Shown here piece after piece: positions 34,701-42,568 of a stretch of DNA of 64,000 nt. The notes under the pieces were generated by a model that made no database searches, was not told where the DNA came from, and saw only the letters and a list, made by a program, of their open reading frames with translations. Location: NCBI RefSeq assembly GCF_000410875.1, contig NZ_AROI01000008.1, forward strand, positions 124,001 through 188,000. Direction: 5' to 3'. Both the position numbers and the translations under genes were made by a program. Within the stretch, counting starts at the first letter, position 1, and each line of letters starts with the position of its first letter. Origin of the DNA: Halopseudomonas pelagia CL-AP6 (GTDB taxonomy: Bacteria; Pseudomonadota; Gammaproteobacteria; Pseudomonadales; Pseudomonadaceae).

Positions 34701-34928
34701 GTCCTCGACGCCGTTAATGGCTTCCTCGAGCGGCGTGGCCACAGTCTCGGAAATGGTCTTGGGGTTGGCGCCCGGATAACTGGCGCTGACCAGCACACTG
34801 GGCGGTACCACCTCGGGATACTCGCTGACCGGCAGCAACGGAATGCTGATCAGCCCGACCACAAAGATGATGATCGACAGCACCGAGGCAAAGATCGGCC
34901 TGTCTACGAAGAAACGCGAAAAATTCAC
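31764..34928 (-). CDS. RND multidrug efflux pump, MexF-like (HAE1)
   Basis: The start is taken as GTG at 34928, 8 bp after GGGAGG; it gives VNFSRFFVDRPIF at the N-terminus, as in MexF-type pumps. The 1054-residue inner-membrane transporter has 12 TM segments. TM4 holds the proton-relay pair in GIVVDDAIVVVENVERN, and the large periplasmic loops contain NRVSQALPRLPEDV and GAPPMPNGSD. Sequence style (SEYPEVVPPSVLV, QVQVQNRV, LFGAGDYAMRLW) resembles MexF rather than MexB. In P. aeruginosa MexEF-OprN exports chloramphenicol, quinolones and quinolone-signal precursors; the substrates here are unknown. Confidence 0.93.
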   Translation of the reverse strand: MNFSRFFVDRPIFASVLSIIIFVVGLISIPLLPVSEYPEVVPPSVLVSASYPGANPKTISETVATPLEEAINGVEDMIYMKSVAGSDGSLALTVTFALGTDPDQAQVQVQNRVSQALPRLPEDVRQLGVTTQKQSPNLMMAVHLTSPDDSLDATYIRNYAVLHIRDELARIPGVGQAGLFGAGDYAMRLWIDPQRAAALGITAGDISAAVREQNIQVSAGQIGAPPMPNGSDMLISINAQGRLETVEEFENIVLKTGGQGEVTLLKDVARIELASSQDALRALLNGRQAVALPIFQAPGSNSLDVSAAVREKMAELQADFPEGLSWEVAYDPTVFVSTSIKAVIITLLEAVALVVLVVILFLQTWRASLIPLLAVPVSIVGTFAVLLLMGFSINTLTLFAMVLAIGIVVDDAIVVVENVERNIEAGLAPLAAAHQAMREVSGPIVAISLVLCAVFVPMAFLDGITGQFYRQFAMTIAIATVISAINSLTLSPALAAALLKPHGAPPDLPARIINRLFGWIFRPFNRFFLRNAQRYESLVGRSLSRRGLVFGVYVLLLGGTALMFNQVPGGFIPTQDKTYLIGSIRLPEGASLDRTEAVARRVSELALNTEGVSDAAAFVGFNALQGTNTPNVGTVFILFDDFSVRDRTAQAISDDLNAQLGGINEGFAITFMPPPVFGLGAGSGYSLYIQDRRGAGYGELQTATNDLALALSETPGMFYPFSSYQANVPQLDADVDRMQAKAQGVQLDDLFGSLQLYFGSQYINDFNLFGRTYRVMAQADAPFRDDPSDIDHLYTRNANNEMVPLNTMVTLRESFGPDPVIRYNGYPAADLIGQSDPAALSSAQTLAAVMAVADEVLPAGMTLEWTDLSFQQVTQGNAAMVVFPLALLLVFLVLAALYESWVMPLAVILIVPMCLLAALFGVWMVGGDNNIFVQVGLVVLMGLACKNAILIVEFARELEIQGRDTVSAALEASRLRLRPIIMTSVAFIAGVVPLVLASGAGAEVRNAMGITVFTGMIGVTLFGLLLTPVFYVALRTLAKGFEHKAVKLEGGSHE

Positions 34929-35007
34929 GGCAACAGCCTCCCGGAACACGCCCGAAAGACGCGCCCGTATCAGTGGAATAAAAGAAAGTAAAAGGAGCGT
35001 TATTGCC

Positions 35008-36162
35008 TCAAGGTGCTATCGCGACGACCAATGGTGCTGGACCGCGACGCATATTTACCTGCTGCGGCAGCACTTCAATACCAGGGAAAGCGATTTTCTG
35101 CAGACCGTTGACCACCACGCGCTCCCCGGGGACCAGCCCTTCAGTGATCACCAGCAAGCCATCCACCCGGCGGCCGGTTTCGACAATACGCCGTTCGGCG
35201 CGGTTATCGTCATCCAGCACATACAGGTAACGGCGATCCTGATCGGTCATCAGTGCTTTTTGGTCGACCAGCAGCGCGGCACTGGCTGCCGCCACCGGCA
35301 TTTCTACCCGGGCAAACTGACCAGGGCGCAGGGCGCCGTCTGGATTGGCCACCTGCGCGCGGTATTGCAGGGTGCCGGTGCGGGGGTTGTATTGGTTATC
35401 GACGAAGTCCAGTTGCCCCTGGTAGGGGAAATCCTGCGCGCCTGCCAGCCCAATACGCACCGGCACTGCCTGGCCGTGCGGGTTGTCCTGCACGGTCTGT
35501 TGATCACTTTCAAAATATACGTAGAGCGGATCGACCGATACCAGTGTCGACAGTAGCGTGGTGTCGGCACTGGCCAGATTGCCGCGGGTCACCTGGGCGC
35601 GGCCGATGCGCCCGCTGACCGGCGCCTTGACCTGTGTGTACTCCAGATCCAGTTGCGCACTTTGCAGCGCCGCAGCCGCGGCATTCACCGCCGCCTGTGC
35701 CATGCTCTTCGCCGCGCTGCGCTGTTCAAACTCCTCGCGGGAGATCGCCCGGCGCTCCCACAACTGCTCGGATCTGGCGGCCTCGCTGCTGGCCAGCGTT
35801 AACTGGCTGCGCATGCGCGCCAGTTCGGCCTGGGCCAATTGCTCACGGGCCTTATAAGGGCGCGGATCGATAACAAAGAGCACGTCGCCTTCGCTGACCA
35901 GTTCGCCCTCTTCAAAGGCGACCCGATCAATATAGCCGCTGACCCGCGGCCGCAGCTCCACCGTTTGCGGGGCCTCTATCCGGCCGCTGAAAGCACCCCA
36001 GAGGGTCACCCGTTCGGCCTGGACCTCGGCGACCTCAACCTCCGGCGGTGGTGCTGTGGGCACAGCATTGTCCTGGCCTTGAGCGTCGCAGCCAGCCATA
36101 ACAGCCAGTAACAGGGCGCCAAGCAGAGTCACTTTGGCGTCCTTGAGGGTGATTGCTTGCAT
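35008..36162 (-). CDS. RND periplasmic adaptor (MexE-like)
   Basis: The start at 36162 gives a lipoprotein signal (LLLAVMAGC, lipobox at about residue 25); longer in-frame starts run through promoter DNA. The 384-residue membrane-fusion protein has a barrel-sandwich lipoyl half (SGYIDRVAFEEGELVSEGDVLFVIDPRPY; seen as SGYIDRVAFEEGELV), a helical hairpin (about 105-170) and a beta-barrel (PVSGRIGRAQVTRGNL). It links pump and channel. It is the first gene of the operon, 79 bp before the pump, and diverges from an AraC regulator. Confidence 0.91.
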   Translation of the reverse strand: MQAITLKDAKVTLLGALLLAVMAGCDAQGQDNAVPTAPPPEVEVAEVQAERVTLWGAFSGRIEAPQTVELRPRVSGYIDRVAFEEGELVSEGDVLFVIDPRPYKAREQLAQAELARMRSQLTLASSEAARSEQLWERRAISREEFEQRSAAKSMAQAAVNAAAAALQSAQLDLEYTQVKAPVSGRIGRAQVTRGNLASADTTLLSTLVSVDPLYVYFESDQQTVQDNPHGQAVPVRIGLAGAQDFPYQGQLDFVDNQYNPRTGTLQYRAQVANPDGALRPGQFARVEMPVAAASAALLVDQKALMTDQDRRYLYVLDDDNRAERRIVETGRRVDGLLVITEGLVPGERVVVNGLQKIAFPGIEVLPQQVNMRRGPAPLVVAIAP

Positions 36163-36498
36163 GTGGTTCTCACTTCCCGTCGGGGTCACTGATCTGAATC
36201 GTTTACAGAAAGACGCAGAGCGCGCCTTGGTAGTGACGAACGATACGGCCAGTGCTCCGGCTGCGGATAGCGCATTACTGCCGCATGATTGCCTAATTCT
36301 ATTTAGAGATAAATAAGCAGGAGCAGCGCCTCCCCCATAATGGGTCATCAAGTCAAACAAACGCACCGTCATATGGCTTGATTTACGCATGTTTGCGCGA
36401 TCCTGTCGGTTTATTGCCTAATCCTGCAAAAGTCATACAAGCGTCATCTGCCTTACCTGATCCTGTATATACTGCGTGCAAGCCTTTGGAGGTCAACC
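36163..36498. promoter_or_regulatory. Divergent control region between efflux operon and AraC gene
   Basis: This 336-bp gap is AT-richer than its flanks and has no gene. It holds two near-identical direct repeats, ATTGCCTAATTCT (36288-36300) and ATTGCCTAATCCT (36413-36425), 12 of 13 bases identical and 125 bp apart. These are candidate sites for the AraC protein. A probable -10 (TATACT, about 36467-36472) lies just upstream of the AraC gene. Confidence 0.4.
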
Positions 36499-37470
36499 AT
36501 GAATACCGCTGCCCCATCAGCTCCTGCGCTCGACCCTATGCGGCTGCCAGCCGAGCCCATGTGCCGGGAGCTCGCCGGCCTGGTTTCCGCCAGAGTGACC
36601 CAGGAAGGCGTCTATGAAACCGACATTCCGGGCCTCGACCTGTTTCGCGTCGATGCCCCCACCCCTTGCATGTCCACCGTGTATGAGCCTTCACTGTGCG
36701 TGATCGCCCAGGGTCGCAAAGTTGTGCAGCTGGGCGATCGGGAGATCATCTATGGCGCGCTCAGCTATATGGTCTCCAGCGTCGACCTGCCGGTGAATGG
36801 CCGCGTGGTGGACGCCTCTCCGGAGAACCCTTTTTTGGCCGTGAAGATCAATATTGACCCCGCCGAGGTAGCTGAACTGGTACTGCAATTGGGCGATTCG
36901 GCAGTACCCGGTGAACCTATCGACTGCCCCTATTCAGCCTGTGGCCTGTGTGTCGCCCAGGTTGATCTGGGCATTCTCGATGCGATGACCCGGCTAGTGC
37001 GACTCCTCGACTCTCCGACTGACGCGCGTGTACTGGCACCGCTGATTCAACGCGAGATCATTTACCGCGCGCTGGTGGGTGAGATGGGCTCACGCATGCG
37101 CGAGTTTGTGTCCGCCGACAGTCAGTCACACCGGATTTCACGCGTCATAGCCGTACTCAAGGATCGCTTTGCCGAGCCCCTGCGGGTGCGGGAGCTGGCG
37201 GAGAACGTGAACATGAGTGAATCGACGCTGTACCACAGCTTCAAGCAGGTCACGCGCATGTCACCGGTACAGTTTCAAAAGAAGTTGCGCCTGCAGGAGG
37301 CGCGGCGGCTGATGCTCAGCGAGGGGCTTGAAGCCGCTACGGCGAGCTACCGGGTCGGCTATGAAAGCCCCTCGCATTTCAGCCGCGAGTACAGTCGCAT
37401 GTTCGGTGCATCACCGCGTGCGGACGTGGTCAAGTTGCGCGGCGAAACCCGCATGCCTATGCCGGCCTGA
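36499..37470 (+). CDS. AraC-family regulator (AraC_N type)
   Basis: A 323-residue regulator. The N-terminal AraC_N ligand domain (about 20-200; STVYEPSLCVIAQGRKVVQLG and PFLAVKINIDP) is followed by the two-HTH AraC domain (about 215-315; LRVRELAENVNMSESTLYHS and ATASYRVGYESPSHFSREY). The motif GASPRADVVKLR closes the second HTH. It is divergent from the efflux operon, so it may control it in response to a small molecule. SD GGAGG lies 8 bp before the ATG. Confidence 0.9.
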   Translation: MNTAAPSAPALDPMRLPAEPMCRELAGLVSARVTQEGVYETDIPGLDLFRVDAPTPCMSTVYEPSLCVIAQGRKVVQLGDREIIYGALSYMVSSVDLPVNGRVVDASPENPFLAVKINIDPAEVAELVLQLGDSAVPGEPIDCPYSACGLCVAQVDLGILDAMTRLVRLLDSPTDARVLAPLIQREIIYRALVGEMGSRMREFVSADSQSHRISRVIAVLKDRFAEPLRVRELAENVNMSESTLYHSFKQVTRMSPVQFQKKLRLQEARRLMLSEGLEAATASYRVGYESPSHFSREYSRMFGASPRADVVKLRGETRMPMPA

Positions 37471-37482
37471 CGCTTCTGCTGA

Positions 37483-38856
37483 TCAGTCCGGAAAGCCGAC
37501 CTTGACCAGCAGACCGCCCAGCGACCCCTGGTGCAAACTGATATCGGCCCGGTGAGCGCGGCAAATCTCGCCGACAATCGACAACCCCAGGCCGGTTCCC
37601 TCACCCTGATGGTAGAAGCGCTCGAACACCTTCTGCCGTTCGCTTTCTGGGATGCCGCTGCCGGTATCTTCTATTTCCAGCAAGCGCGGAGCGCGCAGGC
37701 GCAAAATGATCTGGCCGCCGGGTGGCGTGTGCTGCAAAGCATTAGAGATCAGATTACTGATCAACTCCTGCAGCAGTGTCGGCTCGCCCCAGACATCGAA
37801 GGGTTGATCGGCCTCCAGCGCCAACTCGATATGCTGCGCGTGCGCCAGCGGTACCATGCTGATCGCCAGTTCCTGAACCAGCGGTTGCATCGAGATGCGC
37901 TCGGCGCTGCCTTCAGCCACCGCCCGCGCGCCGCGCTCGATGCGGGCCATCGACAGCAGCCGATTGGCCAGCTGTATGGTGCGGTCCGTGCTCTGTTCGG
38001 CCTCGTGAAGGGCCTGTTTCCAACTTTCCGGCTGGTCGGCGCGCAGCCCCAGTCCGATTTGCGCCTTGAGCGCAGCGAGTGGCGTACGCAGCTCGTGCGA
38101 AGCCTCGGCGATAAAGTCCCGCTGGCGCTCGAAGTTCTCCCGTAGCCGTCCGGTAAAGTGATTGATCGACTCGACCAGCGGCGCCACCTCGCGCTGCAAG
38201 CCTTTGGTGCTGATAGGCCGCAAATCATCGCTGGCACGCCCGGCTACATCTTCACGCAGGCGTCGCAGCGGGCGCAACGCTGCGCTGACCGCCAACCAGG
38301 CGAGCAGCAGCGCGCTGATCGTCAGCAAACCCAGATTGATCAATGACTGGCGTAGCAGGGTATGCGCCATGCGGTTACGCGCCTCGAGGGTCTCGGCAAC
38401 GCGAATTTCCGCCATGCCTTGCGCCGGGCCGCCGCTGATCGGCTGCAGCAAACTGACCAGCCGCACACCGGTGCTGCGGTATTCGGCATCGTAGAAACGG
38501 GCCAGGGCAGGGTAGTCGCGGGTCATTTCAATGCCTGCATCCGGGCCAGGCAGGTCTTCATACCCCGACACCGACTGACCCTGCAGGTCCAGCACCTGAT
38601 AATACAAACGTCCGGTGATGTCGTAGGCGAAGTTGTCCAGTGCGATATAGGGGACCTCTACCACCAACTTGCCGTCCTGGTCATAGAGGCGCTCGGCAAT
38701 TGCCCGCGCTGAAGACAGCAGTGAACGGTCATAGGCCGTATCGGCGGCGCTGCGGGCATTCCAATAGGCCGCGGTGCTTGCCAGCACCAATAGCAGGGCG
38801 AGCATTAATGCCAGCCTGCGCAGCAGGCGGCCGCGCAGGCTGCCGGCCGCCTTCAC
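37483..38856 (-). CDS. tctE: Sensor histidine kinase TctE
   Basis: A 457-residue inner-membrane kinase: TM1 about residues 12-30, a periplasmic sensor of about 130 residues (CITE/2CSK_N-like, with GRLYYQVLDLQGQSVSGYEDLP), TM2 about 170-192, HAMP, HisKA (FIAEASHELRTPLAALKAQI) and HATPase_c (NLISNALQHTPPGGQ, DTGSGIPESERQKVFERF, GLGLSIV). It overlaps the regulator gene by 4 nt. With TctD it should sense tricarboxylates such as citrate, as in P. aeruginosa, and control the divergent uptake genes. Confidence 0.87.
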   Translation of the reverse strand: MKAAGSLRGRLLRRLALMLALLLVLASTAAYWNARSAADTAYDRSLLSSARAIAERLYDQDGKLVVEVPYIALDNFAYDITGRLYYQVLDLQGQSVSGYEDLPGPDAGIEMTRDYPALARFYDAEYRSTGVRLVSLLQPISGGPAQGMAEIRVAETLEARNRMAHTLLRQSLINLGLLTISALLLAWLAVSAALRPLRRLREDVAGRASDDLRPISTKGLQREVAPLVESINHFTGRLRENFERQRDFIAEASHELRTPLAALKAQIGLGLRADQPESWKQALHEAEQSTDRTIQLANRLLSMARIERGARAVAEGSAERISMQPLVQELAISMVPLAHAQHIELALEADQPFDVWGEPTLLQELISNLISNALQHTPPGGQIILRLRAPRLLEIEDTGSGIPESERQKVFERFYHQGEGTGLGLSIVGEICRAHRADISLHQGSLGGLLVKVGFPD

Positions 38857-39521
38857 GGATTGGCTTCCAGCAGATAACCCAGGCCGCGGAAGGTGACGAT
38901 ACGTACCGGGCTGCCGTCGAGCTTGCGCCGCAGCCGGGAGATATAGATTTCGATGGCCTCCGGGTTGGCGTCCTGATCCAGGCCGAAGACCTTGCCGGCC
39001 AACTGTTCCTTGCTCATCAGGCGACCCGGACGGGCAATCAGGTTTTCCAGCACCGCATGCTCGCGGGAAGGCAATTGCAGCGGCTGACCGCTCAGGCTAA
39101 AGCGTCGGTCATTCAGATCGTAGACCAGCTCGCCACAGTGCTGCTGGCGCTCGCCGCCCATCAGGCTGCGCCGCAGCAGCGCATTGACGCGCGCCTCCAG
39201 CTCACTGAGTTCGAAGGGTTTGGCCAGATAATCATCGGCGCCCAAGTTCAAGCCGCGCACCCGGTCTGCGACCTCGCCCCGGGCGGTGAGCATCAGCACC
39301 GCCAGCGTCTGCCCGCGCTCGCGCAGGCGCCGCAAGACTTCAAACCCCTCCATGCGCGGTAAACCGACGTCGAGTATGGCCAGCGCGTAATCTTCATTGC
39401 GCAGCGCCTGATCGGCCACTACCCCATCATGCAGGGTGTCCACGGTCCAGCCCCCGGCTTTGAGCATGCGGGTCAGGCTGTCAGCCAGTTCCGGGTCGTC
39501 CTCCACCAGCAGAATGCGCAA
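38853..39521 (-). CDS. tctD: OmpR-family response regulator TctD
   Basis: A 222-residue OmpR/PhoB-type regulator. The receiver (residues 1-118) has the phospho-acceptor D51 region ALAILDVGLP and the TLAVLMLTARGEV and ADDYLAKPF motifs. The winged-helix effector (about 127-220) has NPEAIEIYISRLRRKLDGSPV. The 4-nt overlap with tctE implies one operon. Divergent from the porin/tct operon, where an 11-bp-period direct repeat (39586-39604) fits an OmpR-family box. Confidence 0.9.
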   Translation of the reverse strand: MRILLVEDDPELADSLTRMLKAGGWTVDTLHDGVVADQALRNEDYALAILDVGLPRMEGFEVLRRLRERGQTLAVLMLTARGEVADRVRGLNLGADDYLAKPFELSELEARVNALLRRSLMGGERQQHCGELVYDLNDRRFSLSGQPLQLPSREHAVLENLIARPGRLMSKEQLAGKVFGLDQDANPEAIEIYISRLRRKLDGSPVRIVTFRGLGYLLEANP

Positions 39522-39585
39522 TGCAGAACCTCTTTATTCGTCGCTTTTCAACCGATTGTACACCGCCAAACCGGGCTCGCCAGTA

Positions 39586-39604
39586 TGAAAGGTTGACGAA
39601 AGGT
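39586..39604 (+). promoter_or_regulatory. Direct repeat GAAAGGTT, probable TctD box
   Basis: GAAAGGTT occurs at 39586-39593 and 39597-39604, an 11-bp period typical of OmpR/PhoB-family sites on one face of the helix. It lies about 100 bp upstream of the porin ATG and 65 bp from tctD. Confidence 0.55.
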
Positions 39605-39705
39605 TAGCGCCTTAGGATTTGTTGATGCTCACCCAAACACCCGGGTGTAGTACAACTCAGGGCGCAAAGATCGCCCGGTACAACAACAACAATGGAGTTT
39701 ATCTG

Positions 39706-40968
39706 ATGCAGACAAAGTCGCACTTTACGCGTCGTATTCCCGCAGCACTACTGCTTGGCTCGTCCACCCTCATGGCGCAAGGCGCTCTGGCCCAGGGTTT
39801 TGTCGAAGACAGCAGCGCTACCTTGAGCACCAGCAATATCTATTTCAATCGCGACTTCCGCGAAGGCACCGGCCAATCCAAGCGCGAAGAATGGGCTCAG
39901 GGTTTCATTCTGAACGTCAAATCCGGCTTTACCCCCGGCACCATCGGCTTTGGTCTGGACGCCCAGGCGATGCTCGGCCTGAAGCTCGATTCCAGCCCGG
40001 ACCGCACTGGCACCGGCCTGCTGCCTACTCACGATGACGGCCGCGCCGCCGACGAATACAGCAAGCTGAATCTGACCGCCAAGGCGCGCGTCTCCGAGTC
40101 GACATTGCTGGTCGGCAGCCTGCTGCCCAAGCTGCCGACGCTGAACCCAAATACTAGCCGCATTCTGCCGCAAACCTTTGAAGGCGGCATGGCAACGATC
40201 AACGAATTCGACAACCTGAGCATCAGCATTGGCCGCCTGACCAAGGTCAAGGACCGCAATTCCACCGATGCCGAGGATTTGACCTCGAACAACAAGAACC
40301 AGCGCTTCGGCGGCTCGTTCACTTCAGATCATTTTGATTGGGTAGGGCTGGACTACACATTCAAGCCCAACCTGGCGGGCAGTTATCACCTGGCACAACT
40401 GGATGATATCTACCGCCAACACTTTATCGGCCTGACCCATCAGCTAGCATTGGGCGAGGGCAGCCTGAAGTCCGAGCTGCGTGTCGCTATTTCCGACGAG
40501 CAGGGCGCGGCCCAAGCCGGCGATATCGACAACCAGGCCTGGCAGGGTCTGTTTAGCTACGCCCTCAACGGTCATCGCTTCGGCTTCAACCTGCAGAAAA
40601 TGCGTGGCGACAACGCCTTCCCGTATATCGACGGCAGCAACCCGACCCTGGCCAACTTTGTGCAAATCAACGATTTCGCCGAGGCCGGTCAGCGTTCCGC
40701 GCAGGTACGTTACGATTACAACTTTGCCGATCAGGGCCTGCCCGGATTGAGCTTTATGAGCCGCTACACCAAGGGTGATCAAGCCGAACTGGTGGCCGGC
40801 GGCAGCGGCACTGACTGGGAACGCAACACCGAGCTGCAGTACGTTATTCAGGAAGGCCCGTTGGAGAATCTCGGCCTGCGCTGGCGCAATGCGACTTATC
40901 GCTCCAGTTATGCCCGTGATGTGGATGAGAATCGTCTGATCGTCAGCTACAGCGTGCCCATCTGGTAA
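39706..40968 (+). CDS. opdH: OprD-family porin, OpdH-like (tricarboxylate uptake)
   Basis: The start at 39706 is preceded by a GGAG and gives a standard signal peptide (MQTKSHFTRRIPAALLLGSSTLMAQGALA, cleavage near residue 30; only the start and end are quoted). The 420-residue protein is an outer-membrane beta-barrel of the OprD family: GFVEDSSATLSTSNIYFNRD at the mature N-terminus, and EPVRSMILRYA-like ERNTELQYVIQEGPLENLGL. The C-terminal SVPIW suits barrel assembly. Its place upstream of tctCBA indicates citrate/isocitrate uptake across the outer membrane. Confidence 0.85.
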   Translation: MQTKSHFTRRIPAALLLGSSTLMAQGALAQGFVEDSSATLSTSNIYFNRDFREGTGQSKREEWAQGFILNVKSGFTPGTIGFGLDAQAMLGLKLDSSPDRTGTGLLPTHDDGRAADEYSKLNLTAKARVSESTLLVGSLLPKLPTLNPNTSRILPQTFEGGMATINEFDNLSISIGRLTKVKDRNSTDAEDLTSNNKNQRFGGSFTSDHFDWVGLDYTFKPNLAGSYHLAQLDDIYRQHFIGLTHQLALGEGSLKSELRVAISDEQGAAQAGDIDNQAWQGLFSYALNGHRFGFNLQKMRGDNAFPYIDGSNPTLANFVQINDFAEAGQRSAQVRYDYNFADQGLPGLSFMSRYTKGDQAELVAGGSGTDWERNTELQYVIQEGPLENLGLRWRNATYRSSYARDVDENRLIVSYSVPIW

Positions 40969-41030
40969 GCGCCTTCACTACCAATAGGCGCACCGATATC
41001 ACCTAGAATAAGAAACAAGAGGAACCACCC

Positions 41031-42011
41031 ATGAAATCAGCTCTCTGCTCCACCCTGCTGGCCATTGCCTGCCTGGGTATCGCCACCTACACCCTGGCCG
41101 ACGAACCGCGCCGGCCCGAATGTATCGCCCCAGCATCGCCTGGCGGCGGCTTTGACCTGACCTGCAAGTTGGCTCAAACCGCGCTACTGGACAGCAAGAA
41201 GATAAGCCGGCCGATGCGGGTGACTTATATGCCCGGCGGCATTGGCGCCGTGGCCTATAACGCCGTAGTCGCCCAACGCGCCTCCGAAGGCGGCACCATC
41301 ACCGCCTTCTCCAGCGGCTCGCTGCTCAACCTGGCTCAGGGCAAATTCGGTCGTTTCGATGAAAACGCCGTGAAGTGGCTGGCGGCGGTAGGTTCCAGCT
41401 ATGGCGCCATTGCTGTGCGCGCCGACTCCGAGTTCAAGACCCTGGATGACTTGATTGCTGCGATGAAGAAAGACCCGTCGAAAGTGGTCATCGGCTCTGG
41501 TGGCACCGTCGGCAGCCAGGACTGGATGCAAACCGCACTGATTGCCCGGGCGGCCGGTATCGATCCGCGCAAGCTGCGCTATGTGGCCATGGAAGGCGGC
41601 GGCGAACTCGCCACCTCATTGCTTGGCGGCCACATCCACGTTGCCAGCACGGATATTTCCGACTCCGTACCGCATATCGAAAGCGGCGGCATCCGCATTC
41701 TCGCCATACTGTCCGACGAGCGCCTGCCCGGTGATTCGGTGGCCGACATCCCGACCGCCAAGGAACAGGGCTACGATGTGAGCTGGCCGGTGGTTCGCGG
41801 TTTCTACATGGGGCCGGATGTCAGCGATGAAGACTACGCCTGGTGGAAGAATACCTTCGATGAGATTCTCGCTTCCGAGGACTACGCCACGCTGCGCGAA
41901 CAGCGCGAACTCTTCCCCTTCTCCATGACCGGAGAGGAGCTGGATACCTACGTCAAGAAACGGGTAGCCGATTACAAGCAACTGGCCGCCGAGTTCGGTC
42001 TGACGCAGTAA
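41031..42011 (+). CDS. tctC: Tricarboxylate-binding protein TctC
   Basis: A 326-residue periplasmic TTT-family solute receptor with a signal peptide (about residues 1-23, ending TLA). The family pattern shows in ECIAPASPGGGFDLTCKLAQT, YMPGGIGAVAYNAVVAQR and FSSGSLLNLAQGKFG. SD AGAGGAA precedes the ATG. It should deliver citrate-like acids to TctBA. Confidence 0.92.
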   Translation: MKSALCSTLLAIACLGIATYTLADEPRRPECIAPASPGGGFDLTCKLAQTALLDSKKISRPMRVTYMPGGIGAVAYNAVVAQRASEGGTITAFSSGSLLNLAQGKFGRFDENAVKWLAAVGSSYGAIAVRADSEFKTLDDLIAAMKKDPSKVVIGSGGTVGSQDWMQTALIARAAGIDPRKLRYVAMEGGGELATSLLGGHIHVASTDISDSVPHIESGGIRILAILSDERLPGDSVADIPTAKEQGYDVSWPVVRGFYMGPDVSDEDYAWWKNTFDEILASEDYATLREQRELFPFSMTGEELDTYVKKRVADYKQLAAEFGLTQ

Positions 42012-42107
42012 TCCAAACCGCTAGAGCATCCCATTAGCTCAACCCAGTAATCCGACCCTTAAGGCCGGTGGCGCAATGCCCCGGCCAGTACCCGCGAGGA
42101 CTCCACC

Positions 42108-42566
42108 ATGTTGTATCACCGCCTGTTTGCGGCGTGCCTGCTGTTGGCCTGCATCGGCCTCGGCCTGACCGCCTGGGGCTATCACGCGCCCTATTCCTAT
42201 GAGCCGGTCGGGCCGCGTGCTTACCCGCTAATGCTGCTGGTTCTGCTCGGTGCCGGCGCTCTGCTGCTGGTGTTCAAGCCGGCGCTGGAGAGCAATGGCG
42301 AGGCACCGCCGGCACTGGTGCCGGCGATGCTGGTGAAGGTGCTGATTTGCCTGGCCCTGTTATTGGCATTGGCTGCGCTGTTCGAGAAGGTCGGCTTCAT
42401 CGTCACCGCAACGCTGTTCGGCTTCGGCATGGCCCTTTTGTTCGGTGGCCGCTGGCTGCCCAGCGCGATTCTCGCCGTGGTACTGGGCATTGGCCTGTAC
42501 TTCCTGTTTGACCGCATTCTTGACGTGCCGCTGCCCATGGGCGTGCTGTCCGTACTGGAGAACTAA
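42108..42566 (+). CDS. tctB: Small TTT membrane subunit TctB
   Basis: A 152-residue inner-membrane protein with four predicted TM segments (first at residues 6-24, last about 120-140). Conserved YEPVGPRAYP in the first loop marks the TctB family. It ends 2 bp before tctA, indicating coupling. Confidence 0.9.
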   Translation: MLYHRLFAACLLLACIGLGLTAWGYHAPYSYEPVGPRAYPLMLLVLLGAGALLLVFKPALESNGEAPPALVPAMLVKVLICLALLLALAALFEKVGFIVTATLFGFGMALLFGGRWLPSAILAVVLGIGLYFLFDRILDVPLPMGVLSVLEN

Positions 42567-42568
42567 TC

